Shown one piece after another: positions 14,786 through 21,709 of a stretch of 25,070 nucleotides of DNA; the stretch's first letter is position 1, and every line of letters begins with the position of its first letter. The DNA lies in contig JAUPUH010000037.1 of NCBI GenBank assembly GCA_030917665.1, forward strand, positions 1 to 25,070, read 5' to 3'. The notes beneath the pieces were generated by a model that searched no databases, was not told where the DNA came from, and saw only the letters and a list, made by a program, of their open reading frames with translations. Made by a program: the position numbers and the translations under genes. The stretch is from Patescibacteria group bacterium. GTDB lineage: Bacteria > Patescibacteriota > Minisyncoccia > Phycocordibacterales > PALSA-1337.

Positions 14786-14905
14786 GTCTTCGTCAGGGCC
14801 TGCGATTTATTCAAAGACCCAGGCGACGTTTAATCATCCCACTAGGCAGGGCGGGATGGTGGAGTGGGGTATGGATCCGCAAGGAACCGTATCCCATTTT
14901 TTATT
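14786..14905 (+). ncRNA. Unrecognised structured small RNA, about 115-120 nt
   Basis: Three stem-loops follow each other. Hairpin 1 (14791-14828): CGTC, an AGG bulge and GCCTG pair with CAGGC and GACG. Hairpin 2 (14833-14860): ATCATCCC pairs with GGGATGGT (one G-U pair) around a 12-nt purine-rich loop. Hairpin 3 (14865-14896): a 10-bp stem with two wobbles, an A-A mismatch and TCC-GCAA-GGA with a GNRA tetraloop, then a T-run, so it is also an intrinsic terminator. No long ORF crosses it. A promoter-like element lies just upstream. The loop of hairpin 2 (AGGC) could pair with GCCT of hairpin 1, suggesting an alternative fold. It is not recognisably 5S, SRP RNA, tmRNA, 6S or a riboswitch known to me. 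It could instead be the 3' UTR of the protease gene. Confidence 0.5.
14865..14902 (+). terminator. Intrinsic terminator with GCAA tetraloop
   Basis: TGGGGTATGG pairs with CCGTATCCCA, is capped by TCC-GCAA-GGA, and is followed by six T bases, then A and four more T. It ends the predicted small RNA and possibly the upstream protease transcript. Confidence 0.8.
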
Positions 14906-15202
14906 TTAATTGACTGTTTTTGTAAACAATTTCTTTATTGCTGCAAACACTAAACCGAAAAAGATGCCCTCTACTAATGCCATGAGGCTCCATAAAATAA
15001 AAAAATTATTGAAGAGTAAATCTCTAAGGTCAAGAGATCTTAATAAATACTCTAGGATACCAAATATGATAAATCCAGCAGGTTGAATCAGGATATCAAG
15101 AAGTACCCCTAGCCCTTCACTACCAGTTATTTATATAACCAATGCAAAGATAAAAATATAAAAAACTCCGATAATGAACCCAATCTTAAATACTTTTTTC
15201 AT
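14906..15202 (-). pseudogene. Small membrane-protein gene interrupted by one in-frame TAA
   Basis: Reading the minus strand from ATG 15202 gives MKKVFKIGFIIGVFYIFIFA and a few more residues, then TAA (15133-15131, codon 24). The same frame then continues without another stop for 74 codons to a TAA at 14908-14906, encoding hydrophobic stretches such as GVLLDILIQPAGFIIFGILE and ALVEGIFFGLVFAAIKKLF. The full product would be about 98 residues with three membrane segments. No ATG, GTG or TTG near the break would restart the second part. A consensus extended -10 (TGATATAAT, 15221-15213) is intact, so decay would be recent, or the stop is a sequencing error or is read through. The family is not recognised. 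Confidence 0.6.
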
Positions 15203-15212
15203 AATTAAGGTC

Positions 15213-15221
15213 ATTATATCA
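15213..15221 (-). promoter_or_regulatory. Extended -10 of the interrupted membrane-protein gene
   Basis: TGATATAAT on the minus strand is a perfect extended -10 and ends 10 nt before the ATG at 15202. It is divergent from the rpsL promoter, about 20 bp away. Confidence 0.6.
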
Positions 15222-15239
15222 TCACAACCCTTGAAATTC

Positions 15240-15267
15240 TTGCCTTTTCCTCCTTTTATGCTAAAGT
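15240..15267 (+). promoter_or_regulatory. rpsL (str operon) promoter
   Basis: TTGCCT (15240-15245) and TAAAGT (15262-15267) are 16 bp apart with a TG extension before the -10. The predicted leader is about 100 nt (15274-15376), long compared with most genes here. It contains possible short pairings (AGG at about 15291 with CCT at about 15303) but no strong hairpin and no Shine-Dalgarno sequence. Confidence 0.5.
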
Positions 15268-15376
15268 AACCCCACGTTCAAAAGAGCTTAGGAGTGAGTA
15301 ACCTCTCGGTGAAAACAATCAATCCTTTGCATATTGAGCCCCATTATCAGGTTTTATTAAAAAAGTAATATAAAGA

Positions 15377-15796
15377 ATGCCAACAATCAATCAGCTTGTG
15401 CGTAAGAATCGTACTCGATTCACAAGAAAGTCGAAGTCAATCGCTTTGACGAAGAGTTTCAATACTATTAAAAATATTCCTAACTTCTTCCCATCTCCAT
15501 TCAAGAGAGGTGTGTGTATTAAAGTTACAACAAAGACTCCAAAGAAGCCGAACTCAGCTATCCGAAAGATCGCCCGAGTACGACTCTCAAACGGAATGGA
15601 AGTAACTGCTTACATCCCAGGAGAAGGACATAACCTTCAGGAACACTCAGTGGTTCTTTTACGAGGTGGACGAGTAAAGGACGTAGGACTCCGATATACA
15701 GTGGTTCGAGGAGTGCTCGATGCAGCTGGAGTAGAGAAGCGACGAAAGGGTCGAAGCCAGTACGGAAACAAGAAGCCAAAGGCAGCGAAGGCTTAA
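15377..15796 (+). CDS. rpsL: 30S ribosomal protein S12 with altered decoding loop
   Basis: S12 lies at the decoding centre of the small subunit. Conserved blocks are PTINQLVRK, KRGVC, TPKKPNSAIRK, GEGHNLQEHSVVLLRGGRVKD and VVRGVLDAAGV. Two differences from E. coli stand out. About 13 extra residues lie between SIAL and KRGVC (residues about 25-41). The universal KDLPGVRY loop reads KDVGLRY (101-107), lacking the proline whose mutation gives streptomycin phenotypes in other bacteria. Total length is 139, against about 124 usually. Arginine codons are mostly CGA. It leads the rpsL-rpsG-fusA operon; rpsG follows after 34 bp. Confidence 0.97.
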   Translation: MPTINQLVRKNRTRFTRKSKSIALTKSFNTIKNIPNFFPSPFKRGVCIKVTTKTPKKPNSAIRKIARVRLSNGMEVTAYIPGEGHNLQEHSVVLLRGGRVKDVGLRYTVVRGVLDAAGVEKRRKGRSQYGNKKPKAAKA

Positions 15797-15830
15797 TCCT
15801 ATTTATCTAATTTAATTTAAAAATACTAAT

Positions 15831-16298
15831 ATGCGAAGACGAATAAAGAATAAGCATCCGTTGAAGCCAGAGCCTGTCTACGAATCTGTAAAGGTAGCGA
15901 AGCTCGTGAACTACGTGATGGACTCAGGAAAGAAGAATGCAGCACGAAAGATCGTGTATGATTGCATGACAATTATCAAGGAAAAGACAAAGACTGAGCC
16001 AATCGAAGTTCTTGATACCGCGTTGAAGAACACGATGCCAGCTATGGAAGTGCGCTCACGACGAGTGGGAGGTGCTAACTATCAGGTTCCTCGAGAAGTT
16101 CGACCAGAACGACAGCGATCTCTTTCTATGAAGTGGATCGTGCTCGCAGCCCGATCAAAGAAGGGAAAGCCTATGGCAGACAAGCTTGCAGATGAGATTA
16201 TTGCAGCATCTAAGAATGAAGGAGAAGCAGTTAAGAAGCGAGAGAATACTCATAAGATGGCAGAGGCAAACAAGGCCTTCGCTCACTTTGCTTGGTAA
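15831..16298 (+). CDS. rpsG: 30S ribosomal protein S7
   Basis: S7 nucleates assembly of the 30S head and contacts E-site tRNA. The sequence MRRRIKNKHPLKPEPVYESV, KLVNYVMDSGKKNAARKIVY, PAMEVRSRRVGGANYQVPRE, RPERQRSLSMKWIVLAAR and the C-terminal HKMAEANKAFAHFAW match the family throughout, at the normal length of 155. The upstream gap is AT-rich with no Shine-Dalgarno sequence. Second gene of the str operon; arginine is mainly CGA. Confidence 0.98.
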   Translation: MRRRIKNKHPLKPEPVYESVKVAKLVNYVMDSGKKNAARKIVYDCMTIIKEKTKTEPIEVLDTALKNTMPAMEVRSRRVGGANYQVPREVRPERQRSLSMKWIVLAARSKKGKPMADKLADEIIAASKNEGEAVKKRENTHKMAEANKAFAHFAW

Positions 16299-16345
16299 TA
16301 CGTTTACAAGAGTTCTTTATTATTTAATTTTTATTTTGTTACTTT

Positions 16346-18493
16346 ATGCAACGAGACTATCCCTTAGAAAAAGTTCGTAACTTCGGTATCATCGCCCACA
16401 TCGACGCTGGAAAGACAACTACTTCAGAGCGTATCCTCTTTTACACAGGAGAGATCCATAAGATCGGAGAGGTGCACGAGGGTGAGACTACAACTGACTG
16501 GATGGAACAAGAGCGAGAGCGAGGTATCACTATTACTGCTGCTGCCATCACTTGTTTCTGGAATCCTTCATACATGCCAGCAAAGGACGTTTCAAAGAAG
16601 GTTCGATTCAACGTTATTGACACACCAGGACACATTGACTTTACCGTAGAGGTGAAGCGTTCTCTTCGAGTACTCGACGGAGCCGTAGTGGTCTTCGACG
16701 GAGTTGCTGGAGTAGAGCCACAGTCAGAAACGAACTGGAGATATGCCGATGAGAGCAATGTGCCTCGACTTTGTTTCATCAACAAGATGGACCGAATGGG
16801 TGCATCATTTGAGCGATCTTACGCTTCCATCTTGGAGCGATTGAACAAGAAGGCAGTTCGATTCCAGATTCCAATAGGAACAGAAGGAGATCACAACGGA
16901 GTCATCGACCTCTTGAAAATGAAGGCTTACTACTTCGAAGGAGAGAAGGGAATCAACGTTGTTGAAAAAGAAATCCCAGAGAATCTTCTTGCAGATGCAA
17001 AGAAATATCATGCAGAACTCATCGAGAAGGCAGTTGAGCATAATGACGAGCTCATGCAGCAGTATCTTGATGGAAAGGAAATTCCAATTGACGTCATCAA
17101 GGCAGAAGTTCGAAAGCTTGTTATCGATAACAAGATTTTCCCAGTGTTTACAGGTTCAGCTTTGAAGAACGTTGGAGTTCAGCTCGTACTCGATGCTGTC
17201 GTTGACTATCTTCCAGCACCTACAGACCTTAAGGCAGTAAAAGGAATTCATCCTGATACAGGCGAGGAGATTTTCCGAAAGCCTTCTGATGCTGAGCCAT
17301 TCACAGCACTTGCTTTCAAGCTTCAGAACGATCCATTCGTCGGACAGCTTACATTCTTCCGTGTGTACTCAGGAACGATCGAAGCAGGAACATATTTGTA
17401 TAACTCAACAACAGGAAAGAAGGAGCGACTCGGACGAATCGTGCGACTTCAGGCTGATAAGCGAGAAGAAGTGAAGATTGTGTACGCAGGAGAAATCGCA
17501 GCAGCCGTAGGGCTTAAGGATGCTCGAACATCTCATACATTCTGCGATGAGAACAACCCAATCATCCTCGAGAAGATCAAATTCATGGAACCAGTGGTTT
17601 CACTCCGAATCGAACCAAAGACAAAGGCAGATCAGGAAAAAATGGGTATGGCCCTCAAGAAACTTGGAGACGAGGATCCAACTTTCCGAATCTCTTCAAA
17701 CAGCGAGACAGGAGAAACTATTATTTCAGGTATGGGTGAGCTTCACCTGGATATCATGGTTGACCGAATGAAGCGAGAGTTCGGCGTTGAAGCTAATGTC
17801 GGCAAGCCTCAGGTGGCATATCGAGAAACAATTATGGGTACCGCTACTGATGTAGAGCATAAATACGTCAAGCAGTCTGGAGGTAAGGGTCAGTACGGTC
17901 ACGTAGTGATCACACTCAAGCCGATGGAGAAATTGGTGGAAGGAGAGAAGATTCCAAAGAACGTCAGCCGATACGACGACTTCGAATTCATCAACTCTAT
18001 CAAGGGAGGAGTTATTCCACAGGAATTTATTCCAGCCGTTGAGAAGGGAGTTCATGAAGCGATGGATCGAGGTATCGTTGCAGGTTTCCGAATGGTTAAT
18101 GTTTCTTGTGAACTTACATTCGGTTCTTACCACGACGTCGACTCATCTGAAATCGCTTACAAGATTGCTGGATCACAAGCGTTCCAGGAAGGAGCAAAGA
18201 GAGCGAAGCCAGTTATTCTTGAACCTATCATGAAGATCGAAGTGCTCTTCCCAGATAAGTTCATGGGAGACGTTACGGGAAGCATCTCATCAAAGCGAGG
18301 AACTATTCTCGAGATGACAGAGCGAGGACAGGCAAAAGTTCTCCACGCGATGGTACCGCTTTCAGAAATGTTCGGATACACGACACAGCTCCGATCAATG
18401 ACATCAGGACAGGGAAGCTCTACGATGGAATTCGATCACTACGAAGTTGTGCCAAAGAACGTTGAAGCAACTATCATTGAAGCAAGGAAATAA
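16346..18493 (+). CDS. fusA: Elongation factor G
   Basis: This GTPase drives ribosomal translocation and, with RRF, recycling. The G domain shows IAHIDAGKTTTSERIL (P-loop), ERERGITITAAAIT (switch I, intact), IDTPGHIDFTVE (switch II) and FINKMDRMG (NKxD). Domains II-V follow, including SGMGELHLDIMVDRMKREF and the C-terminal SSKRGTILEM and MFGYTTQLRSMTSGQ. The length of 715 is slightly over the usual 690-700, in part from a few residues before IDTPGH. It is the last gene of the first ribosomal block and ends in a terminator. In canonical str operons tuf would follow directly; here two unrelated genes intervene. Confidence 0.98.
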   Translation: MQRDYPLEKVRNFGIIAHIDAGKTTTSERILFYTGEIHKIGEVHEGETTTDWMEQERERGITITAAAITCFWNPSYMPAKDVSKKVRFNVIDTPGHIDFTVEVKRSLRVLDGAVVVFDGVAGVEPQSETNWRYADESNVPRLCFINKMDRMGASFERSYASILERLNKKAVRFQIPIGTEGDHNGVIDLLKMKAYYFEGEKGINVVEKEIPENLLADAKKYHAELIEKAVEHNDELMQQYLDGKEIPIDVIKAEVRKLVIDNKIFPVFTGSALKNVGVQLVLDAVVDYLPAPTDLKAVKGIHPDTGEEIFRKPSDAEPFTALAFKLQNDPFVGQLTFFRVYSGTIEAGTYLYNSTTGKKERLGRIVRLQADKREEVKIVYAGEIAAAVGLKDARTSHTFCDENNPIILEKIKFMEPVVSLRIEPKTKADQEKMGMALKKLGDEDPTFRISSNSETGETIISGMGELHLDIMVDRMKREFGVEANVGKPQVAYRETIMGTATDVEHKYVKQSGGKGQYGHVVITLKPMEKLVEGEKIPKNVSRYDDFEFINSIKGGVIPQEFIPAVEKGVHEAMDRGIVAGFRMVNVSCELTFGSYHDVDSSEIAYKIAGSQAFQEGAKRAKPVILEPIMKIEVLFPDKFMGDVTGSISSKRGTILEMTERGQAKVLHAMVPLSEMFGYTTQLRSMTSGQGSSTMEFDHYEVVPKNVEATIIEARK

Positions 18494-18511
18494 TTAAAAT
18501 AATCTAGAAAT

Positions 18512-18539
18512 AAAAAAGCGCCCGAGTGGGCGTTTTTTT
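18512..18539. terminator. Bidirectional terminator between fusA and the reverse-strand gene
   Basis: CGCCC-GAGT-GGGCG is flanked by six A on the left and seven T on the right, so it can stop fusA transcripts and, on the minus strand, those of the lysozyme-like gene. Confidence 0.85.
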
Positions 18540-18543
18540 ATTT

Positions 18544-19353
18544 TTAATTCGGTTCTGAAAAGAAAGGGAACTCCTCAATTAATTCATCAGAATTATAAAA
18601 GCTCTGCGCAAGTCCTCCGAAGCTGTATGTCGTTTCACCGACCTCGATTTCGGCACCGCCAATTTGTGGGAGTGCTTTTGGTTTTGAATTAATAAATCCA
18701 ATGTTGTAGAGAGTTGAAACAATCCCTGCATTATTCGTAATTGAGAATCCAGCATAATCCCACTGCTTCTCAACTTGTGCGAGCATAAGTGCGCCGTAGA
18801 GGTATGAATAATATCGATCGTCCTCATCAGTCAGTCGTTCGAATCTTTCTTTGTCCGGATTGTCTGTTTTGAAATCAAGAACATTTTCAAAATCCTTTCC
18901 AAGATAAAACGGGGAAGAGGGATTCTTTAAATTATTTTCAATTTCAATTGCTGTTTCTTGTTTGATTCCCATCACACCCCATGAGAACTGACTTTGATTT
19001 CCAAGAATTTTGAGCGGAGCAAGTACTTGTTTGAACACTTCTCGTTCGGAATAGAAAAGGCGGAGTTGCTCGACAACAAGGGGAGTGACTATCATTCGTG
19101 GAGGGATTCCGGTCTCGGCTGCAACTTTGCTAATAATAGCTGAGTCTTTCTTTATTGCCTCCTTGAGGATGAGCCACTCTTCAGATTTTGACCACGAGCT
19201 CTCGTCTATCCGATCTTGGAAATAGTCATGCTGCGTGTCAACCACGCCCTTTGTTCTCGTCCAGCCGAGTTTCATCGCGACATAACCAAAGACCATAATG
19301 AGGCCAATGATCGCAAATGCATAAACAACTATGTTGAATATTTTTCTAATCAT
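18544..19353 (-). CDS. Membrane-anchored protein with lysozyme/transglycosylase-like features
   Basis: The 269-residue protein has one N-terminal membrane helix (about 8-27) and an extracytoplasmic domain. Several segments recall SLT-type lytic transglycosylases: ISKVAAETGIPPRMIVTPLVVEQLR with a candidate catalytic E95, then FSWGVMGIKQETAIEIE (like the G-L-M-Q-I-x-P-x-T-A motif) and a late NAGIVSTLYNIGF (like AYNAG). The correspondence is by eye and imperfect, so peptidoglycan cleavage is only a hypothesis. A predicted leaderless promoter precedes it. It lies in reverse orientation between fusA and tuf, next to a secreted surface protein, and may belong to envelope biology with it. Confidence 0.6.
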   Translation of the reverse strand: MIRKIFNIVVYAFAIIGLIMVFGYVAMKLGWTRTKGVVDTQHDYFQDRIDESSWSKSEEWLILKEAIKKDSAIISKVAAETGIPPRMIVTPLVVEQLRLFYSEREVFKQVLAPLKILGNQSQFSWGVMGIKQETAIEIENNLKNPSSPFYLGKDFENVLDFKTDNPDKERFERLTDEDDRYYSYLYGALMLAQVEKQWDYAGFSITNNAGIVSTLYNIGFINSKPKALPQIGGAEIEVGETTYSFGGLAQSFYNSDELIEEFPFFSEPN

Positions 19354-19360
19354 TTACCCA

Positions 19361-19369
19361 ATACTATCA
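19361..19369 (-). promoter_or_regulatory. Extended -10 of the lysozyme-like gene
   Basis: TGATAGTAT on the minus strand ends 7 nt before the ATG at 19353, again the leaderless geometry. Confidence 0.5.
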
Positions 19370-19386
19370 CATGTGGATAAGTGCTG

Positions 19387-19456
19387 TTGTGCGGGGCAGA
19401 GAACGCGCTATACTAGTACCACTACCCGAGGACGTCCTGCGAAAGCAGACGTCTTC
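19387..19456 (+). promoter_or_regulatory. Promoter and 5' hairpin of the surface-protein gene
   Basis: TTGTGC (19387-19392) and TATACT (19409-19414) are 16 bp apart. The transcript would start near 19421 and almost at once form a hairpin at 19428-19456: GACGTC, bulged C, TGC-GAAA-GCA, GACGTC, extended by three outer pairs and capped by a GNRA tetraloop. Pyrimidine-rich sequence follows, but no clean T-run. The leader is about 84 nt. The hairpin may stabilise the mRNA or attenuate it. Confidence 0.5.
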
Positions 19457-19504
19457 TTTCTTTGTTTCGGTAGAAATTATTAATTCATTATAAATTCACA
19501 TCAT

Positions 19505-21523
19505 ATGGCACCAGCAATTAAAAACACAATGTTCGGCAAGTATTTCAAGCATGTTTTGGTTTTGACATTTCTTGCCGGTATAGCATATCCGCTTCCTCAG
19601 ATGAAAGAGGCGATGGCAGGAGCTTTTGCTATGAATACAGCAGCAGCTTCTGAAGCTGTAACTTCTCTTTCTAAAAGAACAACCGATGCCTCTGCATCAG
19701 TTACAAGCTCAAGGCTTGTCCTTTCATATGATCGACAAAAAAGTGAATCTGCACTTAGTGCCACTGCTGAAATAGTTGTGAATGGTGGTGCAAAGGGAAT
19801 AAACGTTTATAGAGAGGGAACAGCCCCTATTTTTACTGACGCAAATAACCCGACATCACATGCGGGTTCACAGTCAGTTAGTCCCATTGCTCCAAATTCA
19901 CGACTCAAGACTTTGAGAGATGAATCAGGAATGCTTATGTATGTCGTGCCTGCAAATAAAAAAGTTACTTTTAAGGCGGCATCGCAGGCAAATCCACAAA
20001 AAATGTTTGCGGGAACATACTATGCTTCTGTCGAATATATTTATTTAAACAAAGGAACCGCACGAGATACTGTTGTTGCGTTAACTTTACCAGCAAACAA
20101 AACAAACAAGGTAACGATTATTGGAGAAAAGGGTCCATATATAAAAACTCTTACAAGCCCAATCGCGGTTGGCGAGGTTATGACGATTTCTGGTGAAAGA
20201 CTTGAATCTTCAAAAGTTGTTATTGATGGTAAGGAAATTGTTTGTGCGGCTTCAAGTACATGTGTCGCATATCAGGTGGGTGGAAAAGAAGTTCAGGTTA
20301 ATCCATTTCCATTATACGCAAATGGATATCATACACTTGAGCTCATCAATTCAAAGACGGGTGCAAGTAACAGATTCTCTTTTATAGTTACAGGAGGAAC
20401 TCCAGCTCCAGCTCACATCGACTCTATTGATCCAGTCGTAGCACAAGCAGGTGCAACTATCACAGTTCGAGGTACAGATTTTCAACAAGGTTCAGTAATA
20501 AGAATTTCTGGTAAAGCATTCGAGCAGGGAGTTATTCCAAATACTGTCGGAAATAATTTAATTCAATTCGTGCTACCAAGTCTTAATGCTGGTACATACG
20601 ATGTGCAGGTTTCAAACAATGACGTGTTGAGTAATCATGTGCAGTTAACAGTCACGACATATTCTTGTCCTGAAGGTTATGTATGTGTTCCACCAAATGG
20701 AACTACAACACCATCGATAAAGGTCTTGAGTCCGAACGGGGGAGAAGTTTATAAGACTGATGATGTTATTCAAGTTGGATATTTTGGTGAAAACTTATCC
20801 GACACACTGAAAGTGTATCTCTATAGCCCTATACATGGGAATGTCGCTGTAGCGACAGGTTTATACGGAGCACCGCTCGGTACAGGTAAGGGAACAATCA
20901 ATATCGGTCAGATGAAAAATACTCCACCACATTTTACAGGGCAGTTTAAGGTAACTCTGTGTGATGAGAAAAATGTCATGTCACCTGAGTCATCAAAGCC
21001 GCTCTGTGATTCAAGTGATTCTTACTTCACCATCGTTAAGACAGCGACACCGCCTGATACCTCTAGCAACTCATACTCAGAGGTCACACCTGTTGTAAGC
21101 TTTGTATCTCAAAGTACTGAAGTTATGGCAGGTGAGTCAGCAAATGATGATGTAGGTTTCTTCAGGATAAAGTTGAAGGTAACAGCCGTTGGTGGTGATA
21201 TCTACCTTCCGTCAAACTCCACTTTATATACATATAGAGTAGATCGAAACGGGGTGGCTGTGGTTGGGGGTTCAATGAGCTCAACTGTTTCCAACAATAC
21301 GAACCCAAGCAAGACTGCAAATGGTAACTATCTTATAGAAGAAGGGGAATCTCAAACACTTACTTTGAGCGTTGCTGCTACGCTTCCGTATGTTGGAACA
21401 GCCGGACAGTACAGGGCAGCATTAACTGGAATCAAATGGGGCACTACTGATAGTAGTGCAACAAGCAAAACATCTATATTTGCTAACAATGCATTTGTCA
21501 CCAGTTACATTGTTTTGAACTAA
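19505..21523 (+). CDS. Large secreted surface protein with IPT/TIG-like domains
   Basis: The 672-residue protein has an N-terminal hydrophobic signal (about 15-30, possible cleavage near AMAGAFA at 37-42). Beta-sandwich domains follow: a first TIG-like repeat (about 211-296, GPYIKTLTSPIAVGEVMTIS), a clear IPT/TIG domain (about 303-384, IDPVVAQAGATITVRGTDF), a third domain opening with SIKVLSPNGGEVY (about 404-515), a motif frequent in Parcubacterial surface proteins, and a C-terminal beta domain (about 540-672). Cysteines come in close pairs (247/253 and 388/394), suggesting disulfides outside the cell. No sorting motif or C-terminal helix is visible. Adhesion or an S-layer role is plausible but not shown. 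It sits between fusA and tuf with its own promoter. Confidence 0.75.
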   Translation: MAPAIKNTMFGKYFKHVLVLTFLAGIAYPLPQMKEAMAGAFAMNTAAASEAVTSLSKRTTDASASVTSSRLVLSYDRQKSESALSATAEIVVNGGAKGINVYREGTAPIFTDANNPTSHAGSQSVSPIAPNSRLKTLRDESGMLMYVVPANKKVTFKAASQANPQKMFAGTYYASVEYIYLNKGTARDTVVALTLPANKTNKVTIIGEKGPYIKTLTSPIAVGEVMTISGERLESSKVVIDGKEIVCAASSTCVAYQVGGKEVQVNPFPLYANGYHTLELINSKTGASNRFSFIVTGGTPAPAHIDSIDPVVAQAGATITVRGTDFQQGSVIRISGKAFEQGVIPNTVGNNLIQFVLPSLNAGTYDVQVSNNDVLSNHVQLTVTTYSCPEGYVCVPPNGTTTPSIKVLSPNGGEVYKTDDVIQVGYFGENLSDTLKVYLYSPIHGNVAVATGLYGAPLGTGKGTINIGQMKNTPPHFTGQFKVTLCDEKNVMSPESSKPLCDSSDSYFTIVKTATPPDTSSNSYSEVTPVVSFVSQSTEVMAGESANDDVGFFRIKLKVTAVGGDIYLPSNSTLYTYRVDRNGVAVVGGSMSSTVSNNTNPSKTANGNYLIEEGESQTLTLSVAATLPYVGTAGQYRAALTGIKWGTTDSSATSKTSIFANNAFVTSYIVLN

Positions 21524-21537
21524 AAGAGACCTTAAAT

Positions 21538-21566
21538 TTGACTTCTAAATGCGTACTTGCTATGAT
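21538..21566 (+). promoter_or_regulatory. tuf promoter
   Basis: TTGACT (21538-21543) and TATGAT (21561-21566) are 17 bp apart with a TG extension, one of the best promoters in the window. The predicted start is about 21573, giving a leader of about 137 nt. Confidence 0.7.
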
Positions 21567-21583
21567 GGCGGGTACGCATTTAG
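21545..21583. repeat. 12-bp perfect inverted repeat framing the tuf -10
   Basis: CTAAATGCGTAC (21545-21556) and GTACGCATTTAG (21572-21583) are exact reverse complements separated by 15 bp that contain the extended -10. There is no T-run after it, so it is not a good terminator for the upstream gene. The right arm would form the first bases of the transcript. Confidence 0.85.
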
Positions 21584-21593
21584 CGTTGGTTTA

Positions 21594-21686
21594 GGTGTCT
21601 CTTCTATAGAGACTGACCCCTTATTATTAATTATTAACAATTTATCTTTAGCTTGGTTTTGAATGGACTTTCACGCCTATTCAAAA
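21594..21686 (+). promoter_or_regulatory. tuf leader with two hairpins
   Basis: Within the leader, GTCTCT-TCTAT-AGAGAC (21597-21613) can be extended by GGT/ACC across a two-base bulge. TTTTGAAT-GG pairs with CC-(T)-ATTCAAAA (21657-21686). The second hairpin ends about 23 nt before the ATG. No Shine-Dalgarno sequence follows. Control by EF-Tu level, tRNA or structure is possible but unproven. Confidence 0.45.
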
Positions 21687-21709
21687 CAAAGGTAAAGCAC
21701 TAAAATCAT

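Noticed and set aside
14855..14890. CTCCACCA on the minus strand with a nearby GGTTC, suggesting a tRNA or tmRNA 3' end
   Set aside because: No T-arm with a 7-nt loop and no acceptor partner; the bases form the terminator hairpin on the plus strand.
14865..14896. Resemblance to the SRP RNA tip (TCC, GNRA loop, GGA)
   Set aside because: The conserved AGCA/CAGG internal-loop bases of SRP RNA are missing, and a T-run follows directly.
15131..15133. Reassignment of TAA to a sense codon
   Set aside because: TAA ends many conserved genes here (tpiA, pgk, rpsL, tuf), so genome-wide recoding is excluded.
21545..21583. Rho-independent terminator of the surface-protein gene
   Set aside because: The loop is 15 nt and no T-run follows on either strand; the promoter lies inside the repeat, which fits an operator-like role better.
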